A DNA stretch of 64,000 nucleotides, taken from contig NW_025931704.1 of assembly GCF_000764305.2 (NCBI RefSeq), positions 1 to 64,000 on the forward strand, read 5' to 3'. This stretch comes from Hyalella azteca (Eukaryota > Arthropoda > Malacostraca > Amphipoda > Hyalellidae). The notes below the pieces were generated by a model, which saw only the letters and a list, made by a program, of their open reading frames with translations, did not search any database and was not told the DNA's origin. Every line of letters starts with the position of its first letter. The stretch's first letter is position 1. Both the position numbers and the translations under genes were made by a program. Of the stretch, positions 11,806 through 24,729 are shown piece after piece.

Positions 11806-14123
11806 GAGCTGGACTCCGAAACGTTTTCATTCTTAAGAAATGGTTAATATTCTGGCTGTTTTCTTTGCTTTTAAATTCCTGATTAACTTGCGATTTAAGC
11901 AATCTAGTAATTTTATTACTTAAAAAATTTTTATATATATTTAAAATATTGAAAAGGTAATTTTTTTAATTTTTGAAAATTAGATGAGAAATTCATTGTA
12001 CATCTGTAAGATTGGAGATCTGAATTCTTTGGAAGTGTTGTCTTTAAAAAGTAGTTTTTAAACGTATATTATTGTTATAGTGAATTCTCTTGACCTAATT
12101 AAAATGGTGTGAAATTACAAGCTGTCCTGTAAGCTTACAGATACAGAAAAAATGCTATATGGCTGCTGATATGAAGCTTGCAGTAGACAAGGTCATTGTA
12201 AATGCACAATGGCATGTCCATGGATCTGGTAATATCACATCATTAATACAATAATATATGGATATGGTTAGTACCGTATATCTTTTCAATAAAGAAAAAA
12301 AAACAAGTACAAATCACAGAAAATGTCATTTATTCTACATCTACATCATCTACAAAGGAAGAGGAGGACTTCAGAGTACTGTTAGTTATGGATGAGTAAA
12401 CTTTGCCTTTGCATGCTGAAAAGGTTTCAAAATTGAGTTTTATTTCAAGTGTCCCAGATTACCCTGTTCCTAGGGGTAATTTGGGATGCTTTTATTTTGT
12501 GTTTGGCACTTTACAAATAGCATATGGAATTTTTTGGAGATCCCATTCAATAGCCCTCGCAAAGAGCTTTGAAATGAGCAAAAACTTGTTTATGAAGTGT
12601 TTCATGGCAAGAAGTTATTAACAAAAAATGCTCACTGTCTCTTATCAGTTATGACCTTATTTGATTGTGTGGCAAATCTAATAAGATCTGTATGCCATTG
12701 TAGGTATGCCTCAGGCATAGTTTATATCTACTTGGCGAGCTGCAACTGAATTTTGTGGAGCCATGGTTTTATGTGTTGTTGGAGTGTTGGAGCCATTTAA
12801 TTTAATTTCTTCAAGCCATTAATTCCATATCTCAGCCATTAAAAGCCATTACTAGCTGGCAGCCGTGAACTTTTTACTAAGTCCCGTGCATGTGTTACCC
12901 CTAATCTCTAATTTTACCCTAAAAACAGTCAACACTAACATTTGTCTTCACTTGAGTGGCAATTGATCACCTGATAATGAAGTCTGACTGCTCTGAAATG
13001 ACCGCAACTACATGATCTATAAAGAAATGTTTTAGGTCAACTTGTTGTGCAGGATATTTTGGCTGGATCATTGAAATAGTATGGATTGCAGAACTTGGAA
13101 ATTTTATGAAATTACATATTTGCAGAGTGCAAACCACAATTTTTTCAATCAGACAAAAATACATGACGCTAAAGCCACAAGATTTCATATCTACCAAAAT
13201 TATATGATATTAGAGCCGCTATATTTAAGAAAAAAGAGGACTTTTCCAGCCCAGGTATGCCTGATGTAAGGCATCTCCTAAAAATTCCATATGCTACTTT
13301 TCATTTGTAAGGTGCCAGACACCAAATAAGCATCCAAAATTACCCCTGTGAAGGGGGTAATTTGGGACAATTAAATAAAAAAAATAAAACCTTATTTTAA
13401 AACTTTTAAAGTTTGAAGCATGTGTACCGTAAAAGGGGGTAACTTAGACCACTTTTATTTTTTTTAACAAAAACCCCCAAAACTTAAAAACTATTTGACA
13501 TAGAAAAATTTTGTCAATGGGCATTAAAGGTCTAATACTGAGGCTTGAGGCTACTTAACACAATAGAAAGATAAAAAATTAGGCATATCTAATAGGTTAA
13601 AAAATGAAAAATGTGACCCACAAAAAAAGAGCTATTATTTATTTAAAGCCAGTCATAGAAACCCCTCCAATTTTTCTATTATTTGGTAAAATAACTCCAG
13701 GTTTTGGTACATTGTCGTAGAACTCTTCTAGTTACATATGAAAATGACAAATTTAGGAAAGTGTTATAGTTTGCCAATGGGGGGGGCACTGCCCTTAAAT
13801 GGGGGAACCTGGGAACTTAGACCATCTAATGTCAGCCTTGACAGGGTAACAGACTGGCTTGGAAATTAATTTAATATTACCATATATAACATATTTTATG
13901 TTTGATACACCTATTAATGTATTTTCTTTATGTTTCAGACTCTACAGAGTCTTATATATGGTAATTTTAACTTAATTTCCCAGGCAGTCAATATTACCCT
14001 GTCACGGCTGACATTAGGTTCTCTAAGTTCCCTCATTCAGGGGCAGCACTCCCATTAGCAAACTATGACACTTTCCTCAAATTTGTCATTTGCATAGGTA
14101 ACTAGAAGAGTTCTACTACAATA

Positions 14124-14430
14124 CAGCAATCCCTTGATTAGCACGGTTTTGAATACCGCGGTTTTGATTAACGCGGAAAAAAAATTTGCGACCTACCCTT
14201 AATCTATGCGGTGCCAGTTTTGATTAGCACGACTTTTTTTTCATAACGCATCATTTTCCCGCCTCTAGCCAGAGGTGTTACGTAATCAAACTACATAATT
14301 TTCCTTTCCTTTGCTATTTTTGAGGATTCATTATAATTATTCCCATATATTCTTAAGTTTGATTAGCGCGGTTTTGCTTAACACGGTAAAACTCGGGGAT
14401 TTATTAACCGCGTTAATCAAGGGATTGCTG
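14124..14430. mobile_element. pogo/Tigger-like MITE
   Basis: A 307-bp element with terminal inverted repeats starting CAGCAATCCCTTGATTA on both ends, flanked by TA on each side (14122-14123 and 14431-14432). CAG ends with TA target duplication are typical of pogo-type Tc1/mariner elements. It has no coding capacity. It sits inside the right arm of a larger inverted repeat and interrupts it. Confidence 0.8.
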
Positions 14431-15364
14431 TACTCTAAAACCTGGAGTTATTTGGAGTTATTTTACCAAAAAAACATAATTGATTTTACCACCTGGTCTA
14501 AGATACCCCAGACCAAGAGGAAGAGCTGGGGTAACAAAGACCATCACTTTTTTTGAAATTACATAAAAACTGTGAGAGGCAGGAGCCAGCAATTTATGGT
14601 AAGTGAACCTAGAGTATAGACCTATATTTTGCATGTTTCAATTTAAGTTTAATTTAGCTAGTAAAAAAATGGCATCATTTAAAATAAAAAAGTAGTTTAA
14701 GTTACCTCATTTCAACTTTTAAGGGACTCATCTCATCCAGACGGAATTCCTACTCTTCCTTTGTAGATGTAGAATAAATGAGATTTTCTGTCATTGTATT
14801 TGTTTTTCCTTTATTGATATGATATTATCATATCCAAACATTATTGGGACAGATTATTGAAGCGATACAGATGCAGTGATATTACACTTACAGTATCCAT
14901 GGAATTATGGACAATGGTCACAGCCTCACAGTCAGAGGTCAATGGACATGCCATTGGGTTGGGGCCGCTGGGCATGATTGAGCATTGACTACATCTACAT
15001 CCATGACTGGACTCCTTGTCAAGTTTTCTACTCTCCAGTCTCCACTGGCCACTGCAAATGTCATCCTATTTAGCAGCCAAGACAGCCATATAGGTAGGTA
15101 CCATTTCTTTGTTAGTTCTCAGTTCTGTATCTCCAAGCTTAAAGGACTTAGAACGTAATTTTTGCACCATTTTACTTGGGTCAAGTGAATTCACCAAAAC
15201 CGTAAAAAAATATTGTAAAAAACATACTTTAAAAGATTAAAGTTAAAACAAAAAGGAATGTTTTTGTGACACAGCCATCATATTTTTTTCAATAAATAAA
15301 CCATAGTTTAGACTTTATGTTAACCCTTTACTGCCAAATTGGACTTTCAAGTCGCCTTTAAAAA

Positions 15365-15675
15365 ACCATTGGTTTTCTAATAATTTCATGTTTTCTTTCA
15401 TTTTTTCGAAAAAATTCATACGAATAAAAAAAGTCTAAGATTTATTTTTTACAAATCTGTACCAAGTTTCAAAGTTATCTGTCTGTACTAAATAACCAAA
15501 ATGAAATTTCCAATGGCAATTTCCAATTTCTTGTGGAAATTTTATTTTAGTTATTTACGGACAGATCACTTTGAAACTTGGTACACATATGTAAAAGATA
15601 AATCTAGGACTTTTTTGTTCGCGTGAATTTTTTGAAAAAATAAAAGAAAATGTGAAATTCTTAGAAAACCACCAA
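15365..15675. repeat. Fold-back repeat, arms about 145 bp
   Basis: The left arm at 15365-15513 and right arm at 15531-15675 are inverted copies (for example GTACCAAGTTTCAAAGT against ACTTTGAAACTTGGTAC), with a short spacer. The right-arm sequence recurs at 46620-46760 and 47320-47460. Confidence 0.75.
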
Positions 15676-17197
15676 AAAGGGGGTACCGGTACTGTAGAAA
15701 TCTATCTGCTCCTAGGATTTTCAAGCTTCAACATTGAGATGCATATCATTTGATGCGTATAGACCATATCTATTGATTGGCAGGGCTGGAAAAGTCCTAT
15801 TTTTGACTGAAATATCACGGCTCTAATATCATATAATTTCAGTAGGTATGAAATCTCGCGGCTCAAATGTCATAACTTTTTGTTTGATTGAAAAATTGCG
15901 GTTTTGCACTTCGCAAACATGTCACTTCATAAAATTTTCAACTTCTGCAATCCGCATTGATTTACCGTTCCCGCCAACATATCCTGCAGAAAAAACATAA
16001 ACATCCTAATGTAAACAAATCAACTAAACGTTTTGTTGAAGATCACGCATAGTTGCGGTCATGTCAAAGCAGTCAGAATGCATTAACACGATCTCAACTT
16101 ACAGTAAAGACAAATTTTATCATTGCCATTGGACTGTTTTAGGGTAAAATTAGATATTTTGGGTAACATGTGCTTGGACTTTGTAAAGAAATTCGCGCCT
16201 TGTAAATGGCTTTTCATGGCCAAGATATGGAATTCACAGCTCGGTAAAATGGAATCATGGCTCAAAGAAATGGAATCACTGATGCAAATCCATAAAACCA
16301 CGGCTTGAAAAATTCAGTCGCGGCTCGCCAAGTAGATATATTCCATGCCTGTCGCTTGTTACTTGCTGTTTTTTGAAATTCTAATTTTTGTGGTTGACGT
16401 GGCTATTTTTAAAAAAATTGATTTCTCCCCTCACCCCTTTGAATTTCCCCCTCTTTTTTCAAAATATTCTCAAAACTATAACAAAATTGAAAAAAAAGCT
16501 TCAACCAATCTCTAGATCTTTTATTTTCAAATTGAATGGTATATTTTTCATTGCTGTAGCTTAAAAACTCTAGAAGGAGATAGGTTTGCAGTGACAATAA
16601 GTATGAATGTTCAGTAGAGGCTGTAGAGCATGGCAAAGTCCCAAGCACCTCAAAATAGGCATTCAAGGTGGCTTCACTCAAGTTCACTGGCTTGGATACA
16701 AGACTAGGTACCACTGTGCAGAGAGTGAAGGAAGATTTAAAGACCTACGGCGACGCATTATCGGCAAAATTTTCGCCTTCAGAAGATCTTGCCGACACAT
16801 TTAGATTGAAATTCTTGCATTTAATATATTTCTCAGTCTTCAGAAAAAGTGAAATTTACGATTTTTGTCCTAGAAATTTGGGCGGTAAAGGGTTAATTGC
16901 TTTTCATTATAGGCTATGTTGCCCGGTGCACAATTCTTTCTATGACATTCCATGCACAATTTTGTGATGACAGATGATGCATTAATTTTCGTCAAGTGAA
17001 TTTTTTTTCGCTAAACGCGGTACCTTTGCTATGTAGGCTAGGCGCTAGGCCGGGGTAGGCCCTAGGTAATCTGTAATCAAAATTCTTTGATGTTAATCGA
17101 ATACAAAATTTTATAATTTTTACACCTGTCTCTTAGTTCCCATTCCTGCAATGGAAACTAGAATATAAATGACTACAGTCACTACACTAAATTAATA

Positions 17198-17512
17198 ATG
17201 AATCAACAAGGAACGGCAACTTCATTAACCGTCGTTGATTTTGACTTACCTACGGTAGTGCTAAATAAACATACCGCAAATGTCGCTTCGTTTGTGTCTG
17301 CAGCGCCGGATCACCAAAGCTTTCTTGTGGAACTGTTGCATGTCAAACCAAGCAGCTCTGAAGAACTCGCAGAAACATCTGTGAACTTCTTACAGCTACA
17401 ACTCTCCAGGTCGTCAGCAGTCTCTTTCAGCATTACCGACGAAGTTTCTTGCCCCATTAAGGGGAAGGGAGAAGCGATACGTAGCGTAGGTGGAATTTAT
17501 CGACAACACTAA
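17198..17512 (+). CDS. Unrecognised open frame, 104 aa
   Basis: A single open frame from ATG 17198 to the stop at 17512. The protein is mixed in composition, not repetitive, and locally richer in GC than its flanks (opening MNQQGTATSLTVVDFDLP, later SAAPDHQSFLVELLHVKPSS). No domain, signal peptide or membrane segment was recognised. It lies just outside the inverted-repeat block that ends near 17040. It could be a real small gene, a first exon, or a relic of a transposon protein. No splice partner was identified. Confidence 0.3.
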   Translation: MNQQGTATSLTVVDFDLPTVVLNKHTANVASFVSAAPDHQSFLVELLHVKPSSSEELAETSVNFLQLQLSRSSAVSFSITDEVSCPIKGKGEAIRSVGGIYRQH

Positions 17513-18416
17513 CTGAAGTAAAGAGTGTTCAGAGACAGTAGGTGCTAAATTACACTAGTTTAAGTGTTAATTAGAAACATCGAACCCTAATCCCTGACAA
17601 GGGTCGTTCGAGGTCTGCTACGATTTACCGCCGATTAATCGCCTTAGTGCTAACCTAGTAGTAATAGTAGCGATGACTAATCACAGGGATAGTTATTCAA
17701 GTGAACGTTTGTTTGACGGAGCACAGACTTGGGGGTTTCTGAATAGTTAATTTAATAACATAACGTTATGCGGTCACTCAAACGTACCAGCATTTAAACT
17801 TCTTCACATTGGTTATGAGCATTTTGATCGTTATGTCACCTTAGCTTAGTCATTACCTGGATACATTTGTAATAAAAAGTGTAAGAAAATAGCATGGTTG
17901 AGCAGAGTCAAGCACTTGTCCCGGTATCGTCTCTATACTGTATCAAGGAAAAATATAGATGCAAATAGCTCATTGTAATTTATTAACATAAACGAAACTG
18001 TTACATTCAAAGGTTAGTGCAGCAATCATTGCAAAAAATCTAAGATTAAGTTCATCGAGCTTCCTCTCGAATTTGGATATACGAGCCTTATATATGGCTC
18101 GCACATATAAATAATGAACAATGTAAGTGAAGGCAATGGGCAGCGCATGATATGCTGAAAATTTGCAACGTTTCACTAGAAATAAAAATGTCATCACTTC
18201 GCAAATTACCAAATTACTCAACTGAAATGTTAATATTTCATCCACAAATCTCGCTCTCAAACAGAATATTATTCAAATCCATCAAAATTTCCTTAGACTA
18301 GACCATTGATTGTTAGGACTGTTAAAAAAAAACAAGAAGCTCAAGACAAAATCTTAGATTCTTAGGAGTGCCACAAGTGCAGAGAAAGACACTACACGCA
18401 ACAGTCCGCAAACCGC

Positions 18417-18965
18417 CCTACGCAGGGCTATACAGAGGACAGCCCCACACAGGGCTATACAGAGGTCAGCCCCACACAGAGCTATAGAGGACAGCCCCAC
18501 ACAGGGCTATACAGAGGACAGCCCCACACAGAGCTATGGAGGACAGCCCCACACAGGGCTATACAGAGTACAGCCTCCACAAAGGGCTATACAGAGGGCA
18601 GCCCCACACAGGGCTATACAGAGGACAGCCCCACACAGGGCTATACAGAGGACAGCCCCACACAGGGCTATACAGAGGACAGCCCCACACAGGGCTATAC
18701 AGAGGACAGCCCCACACAGGGCTATGGAGGACAGCCCCACACAGGGCTATGGAGGACAGCCTCCACACAGGGCTATACAGAGGACAGCCCCACACAGGGC
18801 TATACAGAGGACAGCCCCACACAGGGCTATGGAGGACAGCCCCACACAGGGCTATGGAGGACAGCCCCACACAGGGCTATACAGAGGACAGCCTCCACAC
18901 AGGGCTATATAGAGGGCAGCCCCACACAGGGCCAGAGAACAGTTCCACAGAAAGACTTGTAAAGA
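18417..18965. repeat. 27-bp minisatellite, about 19-20 copies
   Basis: The unit contains ACAGGGCTATACAGAGGACA and has a 27-bp period, with shorter variants (GGGCTATGGAGGACAGCC) interspersed; degenerate copies continue to about 19070. Frames on both strands stay open (9-aa peptide repeats), so the long open frames here are repeat translation, not genes. Confidence 0.9.
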
Positions 18966-19079
18966 ACAGGGTTATACATACAACAGCCACCTACAAGGCT
19001 ATTCAGAGAATATGACTACTCAAAGAACAGCCCCACACAGGTCTATACAGAGGACATCCCCACACATGGCTATACAGAT

Positions 19080-22000
19080 AACGAGTCCTCTCATCAAAAC
19101 ACGTGTGTAACTTCAACGGCCTTCGCCACTAATGCCCATTATCACTGGCGACATAACCTACTGCCGCTCTGCGCCTCTATGACGATCCTTTATCACACGC
19201 GCCAGCATTACCGGCAAATTATCAGTTTTGTTATGAGATGCCATGTGGCCCGTGCAACATTAACATCTCAGCCATCATCACTGACCGGGGTAAAGGAGTT
19301 ACGTCATCAATAATTGACGGTAAGCAAGAAAAATTTACGTACGTTAAAAACTTTGATGAAATTTCAAATGTAAAGAAATAAGCAGAGAACGCAATGTGCT
19401 AATAAACAGTAAAGAACTAAATAGATGGAAAGAAAGAAATAAGCAGGGAAGACAACAGAAAGCCTCGCATAACAAGGGAGCAAATTTTTTGAAGAATAAA
19501 AACATATAAAATTGAGGGAACAATGCCCGATGAAAAAGCGTACAACTAAATACGAATCAATGAGCTTCATAAAGTAGAATTGGTTCATTGGCAAGAAATT
19601 CTGGCGCTGATAGATCAAATTAGAACACAAAAATTGCAATGCTAATTTAGGACATGCACGATTACCGATATTCATATTTCGCTACACAGCCAAATTACTG
19701 TGACCTAATAGAAGTATCAGGAAGTGACGATGATACTAAACTTCATCATTCGGTTTCTAATTACTAAGACTAATTCTTACTATAATTAAAAATCAGAGAA
19801 TTAACTTTCAGGTTTAAAATTGACCAATCAATCACCATTCAGGCTCAAAAAACAAAATTAATTTTCCGGGTTCTAAAGTAATCAATCACTATTCGGGCAG
19901 AGAAATTTGCCACCCAATAATCAGGTGCTGAACCTGAACAGAGAACCAGTCAAGAACTTGGTAGGTTCTTTGGGCTGGCAATAGGCTGGCTGAGTTGCGG
20001 CCCCATGGCCTTCAGAGACGGTATGGTTCTGGGCCCATACTTTCAAAAAAAGTTAAGAGATCTTAAGTTCATTAGCCAATCATTGACGGCCTTTCAAGCA
20101 AAATCCACCAATCATGGACAAGAAAATAAAGCGTAAGTACTTACGTTCACTTAGCGAATTTTTAAAGTATGGCCCATGATCTATAACCGATGCAGGTAAT
20201 GAATTTACCTGCATATTAATGAAAATCACAAGAAACTAAGCGATTGCTACAACTGCAAAGGTATTGGCATACAGAAAACAAAAGAAAGGTAGCCTCTAAG
20301 GATGCATATGAAGGTATAAAAAGACTTTAGAACAAGATAAAGCTTAATACAGTGGAGGAGCAAACCATGAGTTTGTTTGTTGAGAACACAGCATTCCATG
20401 CATCAACGGAAATCATACTCTGTAACTAGTGTACAACCAACATTTCTTCAACACGCCGATCTTGAAAGTCTCAAAATAAATTCAGTTGATACAATGGTAA
20501 TATAATCGATGTAGATCTAATAATAAAAAGTTATCTTAACGATGTTCAATCTAATCGATGTAAATCTTATGATACAAAGTTTTCATAACGATGTTCAATC
20601 TAATCGATGTTAATCTTATGATACGTTTTCATAACGATGTTTATCTTATGATACAAAGTTTTCATAACGATGTTCAATCTAAACGACTCACCTATTACGA
20701 TATATAAGTTTTCCTAACGATCATAAGTGCAATTGTGAGTGCAAGATAACCGCACGGTAATGACGAGTTACATCAAACTGTATCAGTTCTATTTTCCATT
20801 TACTAAAAACTACTACATATTTATGCTTAACGATCGCGATTATCCAGGTTCCATGATATAGAAATTTGATTTACTTAATAATTTAGCTTCTATTATACAC
20901 AAAAATTAGAATTTCATGTAAAACATCGCTTAGGAATTTACTTAGATATGTACGATAAATGCTCATTCAGTTGCTGTTTGAAGCAACTCTGGTGACTGCG
21001 CTTAGCTCATCCCAGCGTCACATTTAGAAATTTAAAAGCAAAGAAAACACCAAAAAATTCAGAATATCACTTTTTGTAGAATTTTCTTCGCTTCAAGAGT
21101 TCATTTGTTGCAAGAACGGGACCATCTTCAGAGGTAAGAGTATAGTAACATAAAAGAAGTATATGTAGCAAAGTGGGTAAGAGACAGACAAGAGAAACTG
21201 AGTCAAGATTAAATTTCTAGATACGATTACAAAGTATTGGTGAAATGTCTTTTAAAAAATATCACCGAAAAAATTGTGCCATGGGAGAAACGTGTTTTTG
21301 AATTAACGTTTTAGATGAAGACATTTTCGAAGACTATAATAAACACTTCGCCACAACCTAGTCAGGATGACAGCTGAATGTTTTGCACTAAACACAACGC
21401 ACAATTGAATTAGCGAAGCAAAGCTATTCTCTTTGAAAGTTAATGAAGACATGACGAACGCTAGCGGCGCCCTAGCTCCCCGAACTGAGCAATATATTAG
21501 GCAGGCTTTAAATATGACATCGATGACCGACCACTGCGATCCTAACGCCGGTTGATTACCTTTATAATTAATTAATAACTTTAATGTAATACCTTTTATG
21601 TAATAATTACCTATAATTTACCTAAAATGGATGGCTATCACTTGATCGATTAACGGGGTTAACGACAATGAATAACGTTTCATATAAATGCAGTAGACTA
21701 CCCACACATGACACTCAGTAAGGTATATATGGTTACACATGACACACTGATAATACATCTTAACCTACAGTACACTTAAACACACGTTTGATACTTCACG
21801 TGTAATATTTATATCGATAACTGCACGACATTAAGAAAACACAAAATGCCAGGGCAGTTCAAGATTCGTAGAGGCCGTGATCTCACTTATTGACAACATA
21901 AGAAATGTTGAATCAGCCAAGTAGGATTCTTTCGAAAATTCATAACGAGGAATGGGAAAGAAATACACCACGTGAGCGCCCGTTAGTTCGATGTTACTTT

Positions 22001-23720
22001 GACAGCTCAGTTTGACATGAAGAATTAGAAGTTAAGCAATACAATGGGACATCATTATATATTTCAATGCTGTGTAAATTACAAAATAGAAATTACAAGA
22101 AACTCACCCGGGAATCGAGCGACGGTTCAAGGCTAGTGTAGCAAGACGCGCCAGCAAAATAATCATGCGCAAGTTCCCGCCGTCACGAGTAACTGCGTTT
22201 TGTCTTTTTTATGTGTAATTTTATCCATATTAAACCTTATCGTTTATGTTGTCTATCATTGGTGAGAATACAGCTCCCTGTTCAGATTATACTAAGAAAG
22301 ACAACCCTCTGCCCATCATATGTAAGTTACCCATCATCCCGCAATCATATACAAGTAACTGCTTATTATTCAGATTACAGGCAAGTGCTATTGTCGCGTT
22401 GTGTGCATCAAATGACAGACATAAAGCTATTCAGGCTCAGCAACATTAACCGTACTACCTTCTCGCTACCTAAATTCAAGTATGAAAGATAAAGTAGCCA
22501 ATATTTAAGTACATGTAGCTCCCAACAATAGTCCTTCAAAATGCACAACAAACTCGGATCACTCTTCACTTGCTGCCTGCCTGTACAACTCTAAGCATGA
22601 TAGCTAAGAGTGAAGAGACTGTAGCGACACGATCAAAACTTCGTTGCCATAAATGTTCGTATAAACGTTTTATTGAATACAAAAGAACGTTTCCTAATCA
22701 TACTGAAACCTAACGTTTGTGCCTTCGCTTTATCGAACTCTCAGGTGGCATTGGAAGCTCGTCACAAGAACGTTTTTATTAACGTACATAACTCAAACGT
22801 TTTAGAAGGCGTTCACTCCTCACAAACAGTCCCGGTAAGTTCGTATGTTCAGAACATCCTCGTGAGCGTTTGTTAATAAAGACGTTATCGTGGAGGTGCG
22901 TTCATCTAATAAGGTCGTTTCGATGAGCTTCCTCTATTACAAGCTAAAAGAATGTATATGAGAGTCGTTTGAAGAAAGTGCTTCGCGAAGTTATCTAAAC
23001 GCAAAAATTTAAACGTGACTATTTAAATGAGACTCATCAAACGTTAAAAATTCAGTATATATGTCACAGACTTTGCTAATGGTAGAAGGCTATAGAATTT
23101 TTCTACTAGAAGGCCCAAAGTACTCGGTATAAAAATGACTAACTTTATCAAGTTCGATGCTCTACTTCCTGTTGCTGGTAGGATTAGATGCCACTAATTC
23201 ATTTACTTTAAAAATATCAATCTAAATCTACTCACAAAAATACGTGACATTTCCTTTACCAAAATTTAAATCAGCATTAAAATAGGAAGATATTCATTCA
23301 TGTTGTAAATTAAGCTACTAGGGAACCTCAAAGTTCACTACTTACAAAAGTTGCCATTCGTTCTATTTGTGACTTTAGTTCTAGCGATGTGAAAGAGTGC
23401 AGTAGAAAACGTAGAAAATATTTAAAATGTTCCAAGATCCATGTACAAAGTTCTTCAGTCCTGATTAAGTATGACAAATTTATAACGATTCAATGAATTT
23501 GGCATTAGATGCGGGAATAGTTCTAAATGAAGCTTTATTTTATCAAAAATATAGATATTTCCCCTAGAATCCGGGCACTACAATACCTAGAGATACATCT
23601 GATGTTAGGGTTACAGGTGCTAGCAAAGTTATGGGGCATAACTGACATAACTGACAATATTAACTGGAAGAAGTCGATCAGAGAATACGAGCGCACAGAG
23701 ATTATGTAGACAATATATCG
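19080..23720. other. Gene-poor DNA
   Basis: No gene was supported. A short tandem repeat with CGATGTTCAATCTAATCGAT modules lies at 20490-20700. Open frames of 60-100 codons here have no recognisable domain. Confidence 0.5.
20490..20700. repeat. Irregular tandem repeat, about 45-70 bp units
   Basis: Modules AACGATGTTCAATCTAA, TCTTATGATACAAAGTTTTC and ATAACGATGTT recur three to four times with length changes. Confidence 0.65.
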
Positions 23721-23726
23721 GCCAGA

Positions 23727-24165
23727 AGTCATTAGCAGCATCTGCATGCAGCACACACTAGGCAGCTCAGAACTCATTAGCAGCAGCGGCATGCAGCACA
23801 CACTAGGCAGCTCAGAACTCATTAGCAGCAGCGGCATGCAGCACACACTAGGCAGCTCAGAACTCATTAGCAGCAGCTGCATGCAGCACACACTAGGCAG
23901 CTCAGAACTCATTAGCAGCAGCTGCATGCAGCACCCACTAGGCAGCTCAGAACTCATTAGCAGCAGCTGATGCAGCACCCACGAGGCAGCTCAGAACTCA
24001 TTAGCAGCATCTGCATGCAGCACCCACTTGGCAGCTCAGAACTCATTAGCAGCAGCTGCATGCAGCAGCCACTTGGCAGCTCAGAACTCATTAGCAGCAC
24101 CCACTAGGCAGCTCAGAACTCATTAGCAGCAGCTGCATGCAGCACCCACTTGGCAGCCCAGAATT
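23727..24165. repeat. 45-bp minisatellite, about ten copies
   Basis: The unit contains GGCAGCTCAGAACTCATTAG and GCAGCTGCATGCAGCAC. The 45-bp period keeps frames open on both strands. One or two copies have internal deletions near 24090. Confidence 0.9.
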
Positions 24166-24504
24166 ACTACCTCAAGACTAAGGCTGGTCAATGACTCTAA
24201 AGAACTGTCAGACAACACAGCACCATACACCATAATTTACACTACAGAAAATGAATGCAGGGAAAATTCAGTAGGTACAATCATACAGAAAAAGGAATGA
24301 AATTTTTTGTCGTTGATTGATTGTGCGAAAAGAAGGAGCAGTGTTTGTCTATAAAATGATGCTTCAGACAAGCGACGTTGATACAACTTTGCTTACTTGT
24401 TGACTAAATTACCGATTAATGAACGTTATTTTAATGTTGGACTTTAATGTCTATTGGGCAAGACCCTGAATTGAATACCAGGCTCAGGGATCGTGTCTTA
24501 GATG

Positions 24505-24720
24505 ATATAAGCTCGCATGAAGCGCTGAATTAAGCGTACTTCACTTCCACGACGCTCTTCACTTCTACAGCGCACTTGTGTTTACTTCTGACAAAAAATT
24601 TGGAGATAACATATTCGCATGAAGCGCTGAATTAAGCGTACTTCACTTCCACAATGCTCTTCACTTCTACAGCGCACTTGTGTTTACTTCTGACAAAAAA
24701 TTTTTGAGATAACAACACAT
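24505..24720. repeat. Tandem duplication, about 105-bp unit, two copies
   Basis: CGCATGAAGCGCTGAATTAA through CTTCTGACAAAAAATTT is present twice with few differences. Confidence 0.85.
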
Positions 24721-24729
24721 TAATCCAAA

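Larger units (their letters stand above)
11240..17040. repeat. Nested inverted-repeat block
   Basis: Four pairs of inverted arms can be matched by eye: 11240-11350 with 16893-17040; 12110-12370 with 14745-15150; 12680-13260 with 15790-16370; and 13680-13895 with 13960-14121 continued at 14433-14485. A local fold-back lies at 15365-15675, and 12470-12540 pairs with 13280-13360. The pairs are not all nested in order, so the block has been rearranged. No intact transposase was seen. Confidence 0.65.

Noticed and set aside
11378..11902. Frames running through the 11.6-kb array
   Set aside because: They include an ambiguous base and library adapter sequence.
18534..19015. Open frames of 60-160 codons on both strands
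   Set aside because: 27-bp minisatellite read as 9-aa repeats; no start context or domain.
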